Shown piece by piece: positions 40,433 to 52,914 of a stretch of 64,000 bases of DNA. The notes below the pieces were generated by a model. The model had not been told where the DNA came from. It was given only the letters and a program-made list of their open reading frames with translations, and did not search any database. The stretch is taken from the NCBI GenBank assembly GCA_002943765.1, contig PQWQ01000002.1, positions 4,340,001 through 4,404,000 of the forward strand. The letters run 5' to 3'. Source of the DNA: Psoroptes ovis. Its lineage: Eukaryota; Arthropoda; Arachnida; Sarcoptiformes; Psoroptidae. Each line of letters starts with the position of its first letter. Position 1 is the first letter of the stretch. A program made the translations under genes and the position numbers.

Positions 40433-41857
40433 TTAGATCGACAATTTAATTGCTTGGTTTTTCTCTTGAAGATTTTTCACATTGCTGCTGGCATTTTGAG
40501 AATCACCGATTTCTTCGTTGACATTATCATTTTCAACGACTGATAATTTGTTCAATAATTCAATCATTGATTCATTGTCATTTTGAGTCGATTTTTCATC
40601 GGTATCATTTTCATTCAGAATATCGTTCAATTCTTTTTCGGCTTCGATTTCGAATAAAGCATCTTGTTGTGAATTAATTGGCCGATTCACTTCATCATTG
40701 ATCAATGTTTGATTATTTATTTGTTCATCTAATTCATCCATAATTGTTTCGATATTATTTATGTCCATTGAATTCTTTTTGAGAAAATTACTTGCCAATT
40801 TAAATGTATTCAATATTAGCTGTTGTGTATCACATTCTAATAATTTTGTATACAATATTTCGATATTATCAATTTTAGAATCTTTTTCATTTAGACGTTT
40901 TTCCAAACGTTTCTTACGTTTCAACAATAATAAAGCTTTTTCTTTATTGTTATTATTATTTTTGATTATCATATGTACATCATCATCTAGTTTTTTTATT
41001 TGTTTTTCCAATTCATCGGTTTCTTTTTCCAATATTTCTTTCAACATTTCTAATTTCAATAATATTAGATCTGTTTCTTCATTAGTTTGATGTTGCTGAT
41101 TATAATTATTATAAAATCTTATATATTTAAAATTAGTTTCTTCCTGTATTTTCAATTTATTTTGTATTTCAAGATTTATCAGCGCTAAATTTAATGAATT
41201 TTCATCTATGTTTTTATCTTTGAATACATTTTGATTTAAGTTGATGATAAATTTATCATAATTAATACATTTTGTATTTAAATTTTTGATATATGATTCG
41301 ATACTTTCAGATATGATCTGTAAAATCTCTATATTTATTATCGGTAAATCTTCTTGCAACGTAGGTATTATTTTATCATAATCATTTTCATTGTAATTTT
41401 TATTTGCTGATGTAAATAGATTCCAACCGTATGATATTGGTTTCATTATCAAAGAATTCAATGTCCAATTCATTATGCCGTATTTATTGTTATTGGCCAA
41501 TGTTGATTTTTTCTGCAAATCTAATAATTCATTTTTGAACAATATTTTTTGTTGACGTCTCATATGTGATAAAACCAATTTTATACAATCAAGTTGTGGC
41601 AACTTTCCATCACGTACAAATGTATGGCGGCAATCATTTATGGTGAATACAACTTTACGTTCATACAGACACCATTTGTTGATTAAATTAATCCAAAAAT
41701 TCATCTTTAAATCCCAACCTTCGGGATTAATGTTGCGTACACGAAATGCATTGAATAAAACGTTCATTCGTTTATCATCTGACCAACAATCAGGCAAATA
41801 TGGTCGATCGATAAGATTTTCGTTGAATTTATTGAAACTATGATTTAAATTGTCCAT
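40433..41857 (-). CDS. CHMP7: CHMP7, ESCRT-II/ESCRT-III hybrid protein
   Basis: Single exon, 474 residues (human CHMP7 is 453). The N-terminal half shows the CHMP7 winged-helix region (LPDCWSDDKRMNVLFNAFR, NPEGWDLKMNFW, WTLNSLIMKPISYGWNLF). The C-terminal half is a SNF7-type helical core: LLKLEMLKEILEKETDELEKQ, KALLLLKRKKRLEKRL and LECDTQQLILNTFKLAS, followed by an acidic tail (about residues 360-455) where the MIT-interacting motif is expected. CHMP7 binds LEM-domain proteins at the inner nuclear membrane and recruits ESCRT-III to seal the nuclear envelope, and also acts in endosomal sorting. An Asn run (KNNNNNK) interrupts the loop between the first two helices of the core. Confidence 0.93.
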   Translation of the reverse strand: MDNLNHSFNKFNENLIDRPYLPDCWSDDKRMNVLFNAFRVRNINPEGWDLKMNFWINLINKWCLYERKVVFTINDCRHTFVRDGKLPQLDCIKLVLSHMRRQQKILFKNELLDLQKKSTLANNNKYGIMNWTLNSLIMKPISYGWNLFTSANKNYNENDYDKIIPTLQEDLPIINIEILQIISESIESYIKNLNTKCINYDKFIINLNQNVFKDKNIDENSLNLALINLEIQNKLKIQEETNFKYIRFYNNYNQQHQTNEETDLILLKLEMLKEILEKETDELEKQIKKLDDDVHMIIKNNNNNKEKALLLLKRKKRLEKRLNEKDSKIDNIEILYTKLLECDTQQLILNTFKLASNFLKKNSMDINNIETIMDELDEQINNQTLINDEVNRPINSQQDALFEIEAEKELNDILNENDTDEKSTQNDNESMIELLNKLSVVENDNVNEEIGDSQNASSNVKNLQEKNQAIKLSI

Positions 41858-44800
41858 GTTGTTTTATTTGAACAAAAAAAAAAAAAAAATATAAGAAATC
41901 AAAAACAAAAAATAGAAAAAAAGGATCAAAACTAAAACAAAAAATAAAACTAAAATTGAAAAATTTAAAATGCTGAAATGAATTGAATTTGCTTTCAAAT
42001 TGCAAGATGTTTTCATCAAAAAAAAAATCTGTAAACAACTTTAATGCTCAAATTCAAGCTCAGATGGCAGTAGCACTTGTGTAAATGAAAGTATTTCAAA
42101 AACTTGTCACTTTTAAAATTTCAAATTAATTTATTTAATTCAATCTAAAAGATTTTAAATTTAATATTTGTCAAAATATTTGAAAGCAAAAAAACAAAAC
42201 AAATGACAATTTTGAATTGAAATTTTCAATAAAAAAAAATTCAAACAAAAGACAAAACAAAATGAATTTCGAAAATTTCAAATCAAAAAAATTGACTCTT
42301 ACAAATTCAAACTTGAATCAATCGAAACAAATGTATGGGGAAAACATAAAAAAAATATTACAAGTAATTTGATATTTTAAAAATTTTAAATTAAATGAAA
42401 TCAAAATGAATACAAATAAATGAATGAAAAATAATTGAAAAACATTGAAAACAAGTTAACAAACAACAAACAAACAAAACAAAACAAAAAAAACTCAAGT
42501 GCAACTGTTAATTTTGTCGTTTTATTCAATTTTTCAATTTTTTTTACCATTTTACTATCTGTGAATGGTTATTTTTCGTTCTTTTGTTTGCCATTTGGTT
42601 AAATGAATATTTGGAAATATGTGGCCATCATAAACAGCAATGGATCAATCAATTTATTGTTATAAAAAAATGAAAATTCGCGGGTATGTCCCTGATAAAA
42701 AATCATGTAAAACAACGACCAAAATTTGACTTTGATTTTTGATTATTATTATTATTATTATTATTATTCATGATTGAAATTGTATTAATCAAAATATTTT
42801 GACTTTTTTTTGGCCAAAATAATATAAACATTTGATTTTAGCATCGTTTTTTTCGTTAGGGCTTTATTTTATTCATTTCATTGTATAGTTTTATTCCATG
42901 ATTTCCCACGATTTTCAACGATTTAAAAACGAGATTATTTATTCAATACGATTCATTCATTCATTCATTGATTATTATTTCTAATATCAAATAATGCGTT
43001 TGGACCGCACGATTGTGGTTATATAATAATAATAGTAATAATAATCAAAGTAATTGTAATTTTATATTTTGAAAAAAAGTCAAATTGTTGTTTTTGTTGT
43101 TGTTGTAATATAATATTAATCGGATATGATGATAATGTTGAATATATGTTTTTTTTCCTATTCATTTATTTCTGATACATTGAATCAATACGGGTATATG
43201 AAAAAATTATATTTCAAATATTCAAATCATATATGTATGAATTTGATGCGAATATGTTTCATTTCATGTTTTCAATGAAAAAAAAAAAATTAAAACCCAA
43301 TGGAACAATTAACACTTATTATATTGGGATTTGCATTTATCTGGGAAATTTTTTCTTTTGATCATTTTTTTTTCGTTGGTCGGACAAAATTTTGAATCAA
43401 AATTTCGGGATTGAATTTAAACAAAGTTTACGAAACATTATTCAAATTCTGACCGTCATTTGACTGAGTGACAGCACGTGAATTTTTCCTCCAACAATTT
43501 TCATTATTATTATTACAATAATAATCAATTTAGAGAAAATAGATTTTTTTTCGTACATATGAATATCTCATTTGACAATTGGTAGGTGTGAGAGCAGCTT
43601 TTTTTCTTTGAGATTTTTCATTGAAATGAAGAAAAAATGAAGGTAACCAATATGTCTATGTGCAATAATTGCATTGGAATAATAATGATTATGAAAATAA
43701 TCAATAATATGAAATGAATTGATTTGATTTGAATGTGTTTCAATTTTTTTCAACTTTTTCCACTCATTTTTCATTCATTTTTCAAAAAGTCAAAATGTCG
43801 GTAATGTTTTTCACTGTTTTATTCGCTGTTCAAACACACAAATGCTTATTTGATGATCAACAAAACAAAAGCTAAGCCGAAAAAAAGCCGAACTATGGTG
43901 AAATGTATAGTTTTTTTCCAGACAAACATACACAGTAAATGATAATGATAATATAATAGATTAAATAGGTAAAAATTAAATGTGTGTTCAAGTTAAGGTT
44001 CAACGAAAGAAAAATTATCATAAAGGTAACTAAATACGACCAATTTGAATTGAATTGAATAAAAATTAAAATGAATGAATGAATGAATGAACAACCACTT
44101 GAAAATCACCCAGTAAAGTCCATTAAGATGATTCTTTTTTTCTATTTCATTGCTCTGGTTTCATTCATTTTCATGATTCAATTGAAATTCAATTCATTCA
44201 TTCAAAATAACAATAATAATAATAATGAATTGATAACAATAAGTTTCACTGAATCACAACAATGAAGCAAGTAAGTCAAAGTCAAACTTTTCATGGGTAA
44301 AAGTAGCGAGAGAAAAGAAAAAAAAAGGTAAATATAATTATGTTGAATTGATCTATTGTGTGTTTCTATGTGTATTATAATCATTGAACAACTAAGAACA
44401 ATCTGAACAACTTGAACAATAATCAAAAACAACCACTTCAAACCTTGTTTTTCTTTCACTTTTCTTCAAAGTTGTTGTTGTTGTTAATGAAAAGTTATGT
44501 TCTCGGATATTTTCTTTTTTTTCAATGCGAAAATTACAATACAATTTAATTCATAAAATAACAAAGCAAAGCAAAGAGAGTGAGAGAGACGAAGTAACAA
44601 GAGCGACGATTTCTTTGCGTTTAATTCACAATTCATACATGAAAATATCAAATGTATTGAAAATAATACAAATCAAATGGTATGAAAACTAAATAATTGT
44701 TATTGTTATCAATATACCGATGGTTGGTCTATGTGCGATGGTGTCGACTATGCGACGACGACTACGACGACAACAATGTGATCAATGTGACGATGACAAC

Positions 44801-47800
44801 AATCACAGTATAACACCATAACACCATCACCAGTCGATCATTACTACCAAGTGTACCAAACCCTCGAAATAAAATAATAAAAAAAGAAAAATGTGACAAT
44901 AAGCTTTTTTTTTGGACAACTTCTGATATATATTTTGAATATAAACAGCGATTGTATCAATAACAGTGATAAAATTTACAGTAAATGTCAATTGAAATCA
45001 ATAGAATTCAATTGAATCAATTTCAATTGAAAATTTTTAAAGAAAATTTATCCGAATAAATTTAAACATTTTTTTTTCAATGGAAAATATTCAAATTTGA
45101 ACAATGGAAAGTCTGGAAAAATTTCAAAAAAAAAAAAAAAAAAAATTAATGCGTGAACAAATACATATTGTGTTGTCGTTGTTGTTGTTGTTGTTGTTCA
45201 CAATATTTCAAGTGTGGAGATTACTATTTTTCAATAAAATAAAAATAAATGAAATAAATAATAATAAATTGATTCAATATATTGAATGACAAAAGGTAAA
45301 ACTTAAAAACTTTAAAAGTTGAACAGCAACAACAACAACACTGAACACTGAACACCAAAACACAATTCAATCGATTATTGATATCCAATTTGGATCATTT
45401 TTCATTTTCAATGAAAAAAAAAAGTTTTATTTTCCTTTTTCTAATTTTTTTAATTCACTTAAATTTGAATCAAATTACTGTGTTGCATATTGACATTTTA
45501 ACATATTCAAAAAAAAAGAAAACTGTTATAGATTATTATTGACTGCCACTGGTATTGTATATTGTTTACAGTTGTTTGTATTCGTTAAAATAATAAATGA
45601 ATTTCATTTTATTGAAAATGGAACAAAAGTCAATCAAAAAATTTTGATTCAGGTATTAATTCTAATGAAATACATTTGCAAAAGATGAAAGGAAAAATCA
45701 TCTCAAATGCTCTTACGGTAGGTGTTAGAGAAGTACAAAAGGCACATACAGAAATTATTTTTAAATTAAATCCAAATAAATATGATTATAATAATAAAAG
45801 AAACACGTTTCACACAAATTCATTTTTCCTGTTTTTTTTGAATATTTCTTATTATATTTAGACTTGAAAGATTATCATTGCTGACATACATCACATTTGA
45901 ATGGAAGGAACGGATCAATGAAAACACCTTAAGAAAATTTATCATTTGAAAGTGGTAAGCTTCTTTTAAGTGTCTTTGAATCGAGTAAAAATAAAATGGA
46001 AATAATTTTTCCATGACAAGAAATTAATATTTTTCGCTTGCAATATGGAAAATGGAGAAAATATTGTTGATAGCAAACAATGACAAACTATTCAAAAATT
46101 GTTGTTGTTGTTATTTAGGCTGAGTATATCAATTGTCATTTGTCAAAGATCATCATCATCATCATTGAATGAGATGAAATTTTTTTAAAATTTAATTTCA
46201 ACATTATCAGTGGTGTTTGTTCGCCAATTTTCGACATGTTTCTTCCGTTATTTCATTATTATTGTTGTTATGATAGTTTGAAAAGCATAAAATTTGAAAA
46301 TTTATTTTTTTTTCTTTAAAATTTTTTTTTATCATTGATTTTCAACGAGATGAAATGAAATTTTAAATTTTCATTTCTTATAACAAAATATCGATATATT
46401 CGTAATAATAAATGTTTCAACTGTCAAAACATCATTATCATCATCATCATCATCATTATTTTACCCTAACACCTATGGCTAATTTTTTTTATTTTCAAAT
46501 GAAATTTCAAATGTCTTAATGATAAAACTTGTTAATATTATATTGATTGATTATAATCTTGTAGAGTGGTGTGTGAAAAGAAATGGAAAAAAAATTTCCG
46601 GAAAACGGAATTTTTTCCTAAAAAAAGCTTTTGGAGGTTCCCGAGAACAAAATCTGATATGGTTTTTCATAAAAGGTTTCAATAATTTCTAAAACGATAA
46701 ACAACAACAATAATTTACAAATATGAATGGATACAAAGATGGTAAAATATTTATTGTTTGATAATGAATTTTTACTCTCGATTGTCAAACAATAGAAATA
46801 ATGGTTCCATTTGACAACATGGATATTTATAAAATAAAACGAAATAAGAAAAATGACATATGAAGATCATCATCATCATTTATTTGTGAACATTTATTGT
46901 TCAACAACAAACAAAACAAATGATAAATCGGATATATTATGAGTATTGATTAACGACAATAACAATGGATTCAGTTTTTTTTTTGAATTTCAATTTAAAT
47001 GTACCCAAAATGTACCACCTTTAATTATCGTTATTAGCTGGTAATGTTGGGCCACATAATAAAACATATTTACTTCAAATTGGGAAAAAAATAATACTTT
47101 ATTCGTTATGCTTCATTCATTCACTCATTCATTATTTTCACATTGGTGGTATTAATTTTTTTTTCTCATTTTCTTAATTAGTAACACGTTAAATTTTGAA
47201 TTGAATTTTTTTTATGGGGTTTATATTATTCATTTGAATCATTGAATATAAATTATAATAAATGAGATAAGAACACATAAATAATTGTGAAAAGATATTA
47301 ATCAATAAGGTAGTATTCGTTTATTTGTATATAAATGCCATATAACCGACCACATTATCTCATTGATTTATTTGTTCGATAAATTATTGAATGAATGAGT
47401 GTATAAAATAAAATGTTGTTAACCAGTGAACAACCGAAAAAAAACTGAACTGAACTGAACTGAACTACTTCACAATTTACAATATTTACAAGTAACCGAA
47501 GTAAATTGAAGACAATAAATGACGATAATAACAGTAATAATGATGAAAATGACATCTTTTATTTAGTGGGTTTTTTATTTCATTGAAAAATAAAAAATAA
47601 TAAATATTTTACCTCGAGGACTCTTGAATTTTGTCATAATATATTATGATTTTTAATATTGAAACTTATCAACAAACACATTAAAGATAATTTATCAAAA
47701 TGAATTCGTTTTCATTATTTTCATTCTATCGGAAAAGAATCGAGAAATCCAAATCATTTTAACAATCATTTATTTTATCAAGTGAATAATAGTAATAATG

Positions 47801-50800
47801 ATGGAAACAATTCATAAAAAAAAAATCATTTATGTGTATATTAATGAATATCCGCGCAAATATTGTTTCATTCAAAGCTCTTATTGATGAGAAATTTAAA
47901 CAAAGAGAAAGGCAGAGAGAGCGAGAGATTTTTCTACGAATTTTCGATTTAACTTCAATCAACCGTATTTAATAAGATTAACCAATGACCATGATGATCA
48001 TCCATACAATGCCACACACACACACACACATGTTATGAATGGTGCGAAAATTTCAAATTTAAATTTTGAAATTTTCAATTGAAACTTTTGATTATATTGA
48101 ATGTTTGGGGCTATTTTTTATTTCAAAAATATTTGAAATTTGATTTTAACTTGTTGTTTTGTTTTGTTTTCCTGTTGTTTATTGTTAATTTAAATGAATG
48201 AATGAATGAAGGGAAAAAATATGTCAAAATATTTATGAATTTTTTCTATTTTATTTTATTTTAAAATTATACATCTGCCATCGCTCTCACACACACACAC
48301 ATAATCTTGAATAACCTTTTACAGAGTATATAGAAAAAATCTCTGAAAATCGATAATTCAAAAAAATTGTTTGCATCCAATGAATAAATTATCCAATGAT
48401 TATTCATTTGAAATTAGACAACAAATACTGATAATAATGGAGAGAAAACTAACCAATCATCAATGATTGAAATTCGGATTTGCATCTGTACATATTTGAT
48501 TCATGATTCATTGAATAGTCTGAGAAATTTGAAGTGAATAATAGTGCAAAAGTTCGATGGCATCAATCGAAAAAAATTGATTCACATAATAATCATGATA
48601 TAAATAACCAATAATAATCACAAAACAATATATTTCATTAATAATATGAATACCATAGTCATTAATATTGTAAAATCAAAGAATCACCATTGAATAATGA
48701 TAATTAATTATTGGGAAATTCATTTTTGAAATTCATTCACATACACGGTCATTCACAGAAATATGATTTAATAAATTAATTAATGATGATGTTTAGATTA
48801 GATTACAATTGCATAGATTTGCAATTTATAAATTATCAGAAAAGAAATTCTATGGAAAAAAATTAAACAATTAATAATGATTAGTGATGATTTTGAATCG
48901 AATAAACAAACAAACAACGAATAATAATGAAAATCAAATCAAATAAAATTCAGATTGAATGATTGATTTTCACAGTCAATGTTTAGTATTTTTAATTTTC
49001 AATATTTGATCATTCATTCATTCATTCATTCATCAATTCATTAATTCATTCAATCATAATTGTTTATTATCGTCATTAATTTTGCATGTGAAAGTAAATT
49101 TTGTCTTCTTTTTTTGCGGCCAATTTGAATTCAAATGAATTTTTTAGTTTCGTTTAAGTCTGTATAAATTGGACAAAGTAAACAATCATAATGATAATGA
49201 TGGTTATAATCAATAACCATGGCAGCAAAATCAAGAGAAAAAAATTGTTTATTGATTATTAATTTACTTCTAATTGTGAATTCTAATAATATTTTTCAAA
49301 TATTATCATCATCATCGTTATCATTATTAGATTAAAACAAAATCACAGTAGGAGATTTTGTTATGAGCAAACATTGAGAGAGATGAAAAGCAAAGATATT
49401 TCATCTTTTTTTTCGATTTTATTTATTTTTTACATTTTTCAAAAATTATCAAATATGATAATCTAATGCATCCATCATTTGATTGTCGACAATGCATTTC
49501 AAATGCATTATTTGAATATATATTAGCATTTATTAGAGCAACATGTAGAGAAAAATATGGCATTTTTACCATTTTGCTTTGCTTCTTTGAACGCAAATTT
49601 TGCAAAAATTTGGTATTTGAATAACGAGAACGAGGATAAAGATGATCATCATCATCAAAATCATCATCATCATCATCATCATAATGATTGACCTATGAAA
49701 ATAGGTATTAATTAGCTATAATGAATATTAATATTAATGATGTTTGTTTTGTTAGTTTGTTTATTCACATTCATTCATTTATTTAAATTAAAATGATAAA
49801 TCACTTAATTTACTTATTATGACACATTATGATACAGCAAACAAACATGTTGCAAATGTCGAATATTTGAAAATATTTGCATTTTTTTTAAATTTGAAAA
49901 AAAATGTAAATATTTGATAATCAGATTTATTAGTGATTTAATTGTGATTTTTAAATGTGAAAAATATTTTTAAAAAACGAAATTTCAGGCGATATACATT
50001 CATTATATTGAATAAATTTTCCTCCTCATAAATATAAATTATCAATTTAAACTATGAAATTCTTGAAAGGTCAAAAAAGCGAAAAATGAATGATAATTAT
50101 CATCATCATCATGATTATGGTTTCGCTACATTAATCATAATTATAATCACCATACGAGAAAAAAAAATGAAAACTAACCAATTTAATAACTACCATTGGC
50201 CTGTCAATTGGTTCGAAAAAAAAAGTAATGATAATGATAAAATGTGTCTAAAATACACCACCACCACCACCACCACCGCCAGCAACTTTACCACAACCGC
50301 CATTACCACCAGTAGAAATTAAATCAACCAAAGCTGGTTGAGCGTTGAAGGAATTGCAAACCAAGAAAGGAAAAAAAGACAAGCAGCGATTCATTCTCAT
50401 AGAATATATTGGTAAAAAATGAAAATATGAAATGAAAATGTAATTAATAATTGTCATCGCTTAATGAATTTCGAAAAAAATGAAATAATGAATAAATATT
50501 TTTCTTTTCTAAATGGATAATTAATATATTTTTATTATTAAATAAATAAATTTGACGATAATATGAAGTGATCAACTTTCATAAATGATTTTTGCTTTCA
50601 AGAAAATATTTCAGAAAAATAATTCAATGTACAATGAACCATTGATTGGAATATTTTTCTCTTGTTTTTTTTTTTTTTTTTTTTGGCTGACCATTTTCCA
50701 TGAAAATTTCATGGAAAAGAAAAATGACAAATTATAAATCAAACAAAAATGAATTATTGTCATTTTTTCGAAAAAAACGACGATTTGACAAATGTTTGTC

Positions 50801-51337
50801 ACATTTATGAATGAAATATATAAGCCATAAAGCACATATAAAGTGGATTAAATTTTTTTTTTGAAATTTTGCAACAAAAATTAACCGAGGATTTCTAATT
50901 ATTTCCTGTTGAATGAAAAATTGATTTTCACAAATCATTCGTTTAGATTAATTCAAAATTAATTTTTCATTCATCATTCACAAGTAATTAATTTGATACA
51001 AATTTAATTCGAATGGAAAATATCATAAAAATCAAATTTTACGAAATTAAATTTCAATTTTTCAAAATTTTCAAACATTCAAACGGAAACTGATGCCATT
51101 ACTGATGATTGGAATCAGTGGGGGAAAAAAAGAAAGATTTATATCCAATTTTATGTGGTTATAAATGGATAATTTAAAAATGGCTGAATGGATTATGTTG
51201 GTAAATGTGTAATTTTATCAGTGTAATCTGTCATTTTTTTCTGGCCAATTTATTCATATCAACTTTTTTCTGAGGAAAATAAAACATACATGCAGCGCGA
51301 GAGGATTGAATCCATTATTGTCATATTATTTCGAAAA
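41858..51337. other. Long gene-poor region (part 1)
   Basis: About 9.5 kb with no supportable coding exon. It is AT-rich with trinucleotide repeats and tracts of A or T. Open frames up to about 85 codons are low-complexity and domainless. Points of structure: a purine-rich GAGAG stretch at about 44572-44600 followed by a less AT-rich block at about 44730-44860; a hairpin at 46585-46618; and a minus-strand glycine-rich frame at 50248-50400. It could contain enhancers or untranslated exons of the downstream regulatory gene. Confidence 0.55.
46585..46618. repeat. Imperfect inverted repeat (hairpin)
   Basis: GGAAAAAAAATTTCCG is followed after four to five bases by CGGAATTTTTTCC, giving a stem of about 13-14 base pairs with a small bulge. 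Noncoding; function unknown. Confidence 0.55.
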
Positions 51338-51345
51338 AATATATA
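51338..51345. repeat. 8-bp target-site duplication, left copy (AATATATA)
   Basis: AATATATA abuts the left terminal inverted repeat at 51346; the identical octamer at 53078-53085 abuts the right end. An 8-bp duplication is the hallmark of hAT-superfamily insertion. Confidence 0.85.
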
Positions 51346-51520
51346 CAGGGCCGGTCCGACGCGGGTGCGAAAGTGTGCGAGGCACGCAGGCGGAAGGCGC
51401 TCACGACCAGAAAAGGGCGCCTAGATTTCAAAATTAAAATCAGGAATGATTCTTTTCCAATTAAATCTATTATTTTGAAAGAAAATGAAGGGTCTCATAA
51501 TGAAATTTTGGAGTTGTTAA

Positions 51521-51679
51521 CCCTTAGCACTCTAGGCAGTTACAGCGCAAGCGAGCCAGTAGCTCGACAATTTTCACTTTCATGTGAAATGATCATACAA
51601 AGTTGTGACTGAGGGGCGCCTATGGAGTTGCTGTATCACATCTTGTGGTGAGTGAGACTCAGCGCTCGAGTGCAAAGAG
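51521..51679. mobile_element. piggyBac-like MITE nested in the hAT element
   Basis: The 159-bp insertion is flanked by TTAA on both sides (51517-51520 and 51680-51683). Its ends are CCCTTAGCACTCTAG (left) and, inverted, CTCTTTGCACTCGAG (right): 12 of 15 match. The TTAA target and a CCCTTTGCACTC-like terminus are characteristic of piggyBac-type elements. There is no internal coding capacity. It interrupts the left part of the larger hAT element, so it inserted after it or travelled with it. Confidence 0.75.
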
Positions 51680-51814
51680 TTAATTTTATTTGAATTTTTA
51701 TTTAGCCTGTGAGAAATCTCCCTGTGTAGCATAAGCTTTCCCGAAAAAAAACTTGCTGACAATTTTTTTTTAATTAACATTTTTTGCCAAGCAAATTTTA
51801 CATGCTTTGTCCAC

Positions 51815-51953
51815 GGCGCTTTAGAGCGATTTTTTGAGATGCGCTTAGCGTATCTTCATCAAACCAGCATAAATAAATAGCGCAGACTTAAAATTGATCA
51901 TTATTCCACTTTTTTCGATCTGATAATTTTAGGCTATTACTCCCCTCTGGAAA
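51815..51953. repeat. Left arm of a long inverted repeat
   Basis: The reverse complement lies at about 52625-52914 once the MITE at 52708-52860 and one target-duplication copy are removed. Positions 51834-51902 align ungapped over 69 bases with 59 identities to the reverse complement of 52861-52896 joined to 52667-52699. Weaker similarity continues on both sides. Confidence 0.75.
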
Positions 51954-51972
51954 TATGAAAATTTTAAAATAT

Positions 51973-52213
51973 TGTTAAGTTCAACTATGACTGTTTATTA
52001 AACATGCGTGTCTTGATGCTGATCTGGTGTATATAAACGCTGCGCTTGTTGTATTAGCTCAGTTGATGTTTACTATTGTCAATAATGACTTTGTGATTTT
52101 CATTCTTCAATTGTATTTATTGCTTTGTTTTCATCTCATTATTTTAAACTATTAATTCCATATTTATCAATCATCTATTCAATCATCAATAAATTATATT
52201 ATCAAAATTAACA
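51973..52213 (+). mobile_element. Candidate solo LTR of an LTR retrotransposon
   Basis: The 241-bp segment begins TGTTAA and ends TTAACA, a perfect 6-bp terminal inversion. It contains a TATATAAA box at 52030-52037, an arthropod-type initiator TCAGTT 29 bases downstream (52059-52064) and AATAAA at 52188-52193, in the order expected of U3-R-U5. Flanking pentamers are AATAT and ATTAT (four of five match), a possible 5-bp target duplication. No internal retroelement coding sequence is present. It lies in the loop between the arms of the long inverted repeat. Chance assembly of these signals in AT-rich DNA is the main alternative. Confidence 0.55.
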
Positions 52214-52624
52214 ATTATAGTCTTTTTTCCAACTCATTGAATCATTTAAAAGGGATTTTCATTTTAAAAATTCATTAGGGTTTTTAGCTAATCCAATTTT
52301 AAAATTTTGTCACGTGAGAGCCTACTGGTCACTGATGACCATCGCGGCAGATAACGTGTACAGCATCAACAAGTTTTGAGTACAAAATTGTACCACGAAA
52401 AAGAAGTCTGATTCCGAATTTATTTTTGCAATTTCAGAGTTTGTTAATTGATAATAAATCTTCATTGACATAGGATAATTAAATAAAATTTTCTAAATAT
52501 TTCATTAAAATTATCTTGTATGAAAATTCTGATGAATTTTTAGAATGAAAATCATTACAAAGTGATTGAATAGATATGAAAAATGAACCAAAATTAGAGT
52601 TAAGAATTTTCATCTTTTCAAAGG

Positions 52625-52914
52625 TCAGTTATAGCTAAAAATAACCCTTTCTGAGAAAAATCGATAAATGATCATTTTCAAGTCTCCGCTATTCATTTAC
52701 GCTAGTTCAGTCATTCTCAACCTTTTTTCGCTGCGGCACACTGAAAAAAGGAAAAGCCTTTATTTCCAAAATCTTGCGGCACACCAAGTAAAAGAATGAG
52801 TTAGATTTCCGATTGCCGCACACATTTGAAATCTGGCGGAACACTGGTTGATAATGACTGCGCTAGTTTTATGAAGATCCGTTGAGCGCATCTCAAGATA
52901 TCCATCTGGGCGCC
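52625..52914. repeat. Right arm of the long inverted repeat, interrupted by a MITE
   Basis: Complementary to 51815-51953. Segments 52861-52914 and 52625-52699 become contiguous and match the left arm when the 153-bp MITE plus one CGCTAGTT copy is excised. Confidence 0.75.
52708..52860. mobile_element. Short hAT-like MITE nested in the right inverted-repeat arm
   Basis: The 153-bp element has terminal inverted repeats CAGTCATTCTCAACC (left) and, inverted, CAGTCATTATCAACC (right): 14 of 15 match. It is flanked by perfect 8-bp target duplications CGCTAGTT (52700-52707 and 52861-52868). Internal GCGGCACAC and GCGGAACAC motifs lie near both ends. There is no coding capacity. The 8-bp duplication and CAG...CTG ends assign it to the hAT superfamily. 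Confidence 0.85.

Noticed and set aside
51373..51612. Possible transposase fragment at the left end of the hAT-like element
   Set aside because: The frame runs from the terminal repeat into the nested piggyBac-like MITE and shows no hAT dimerisation or catalytic motif.
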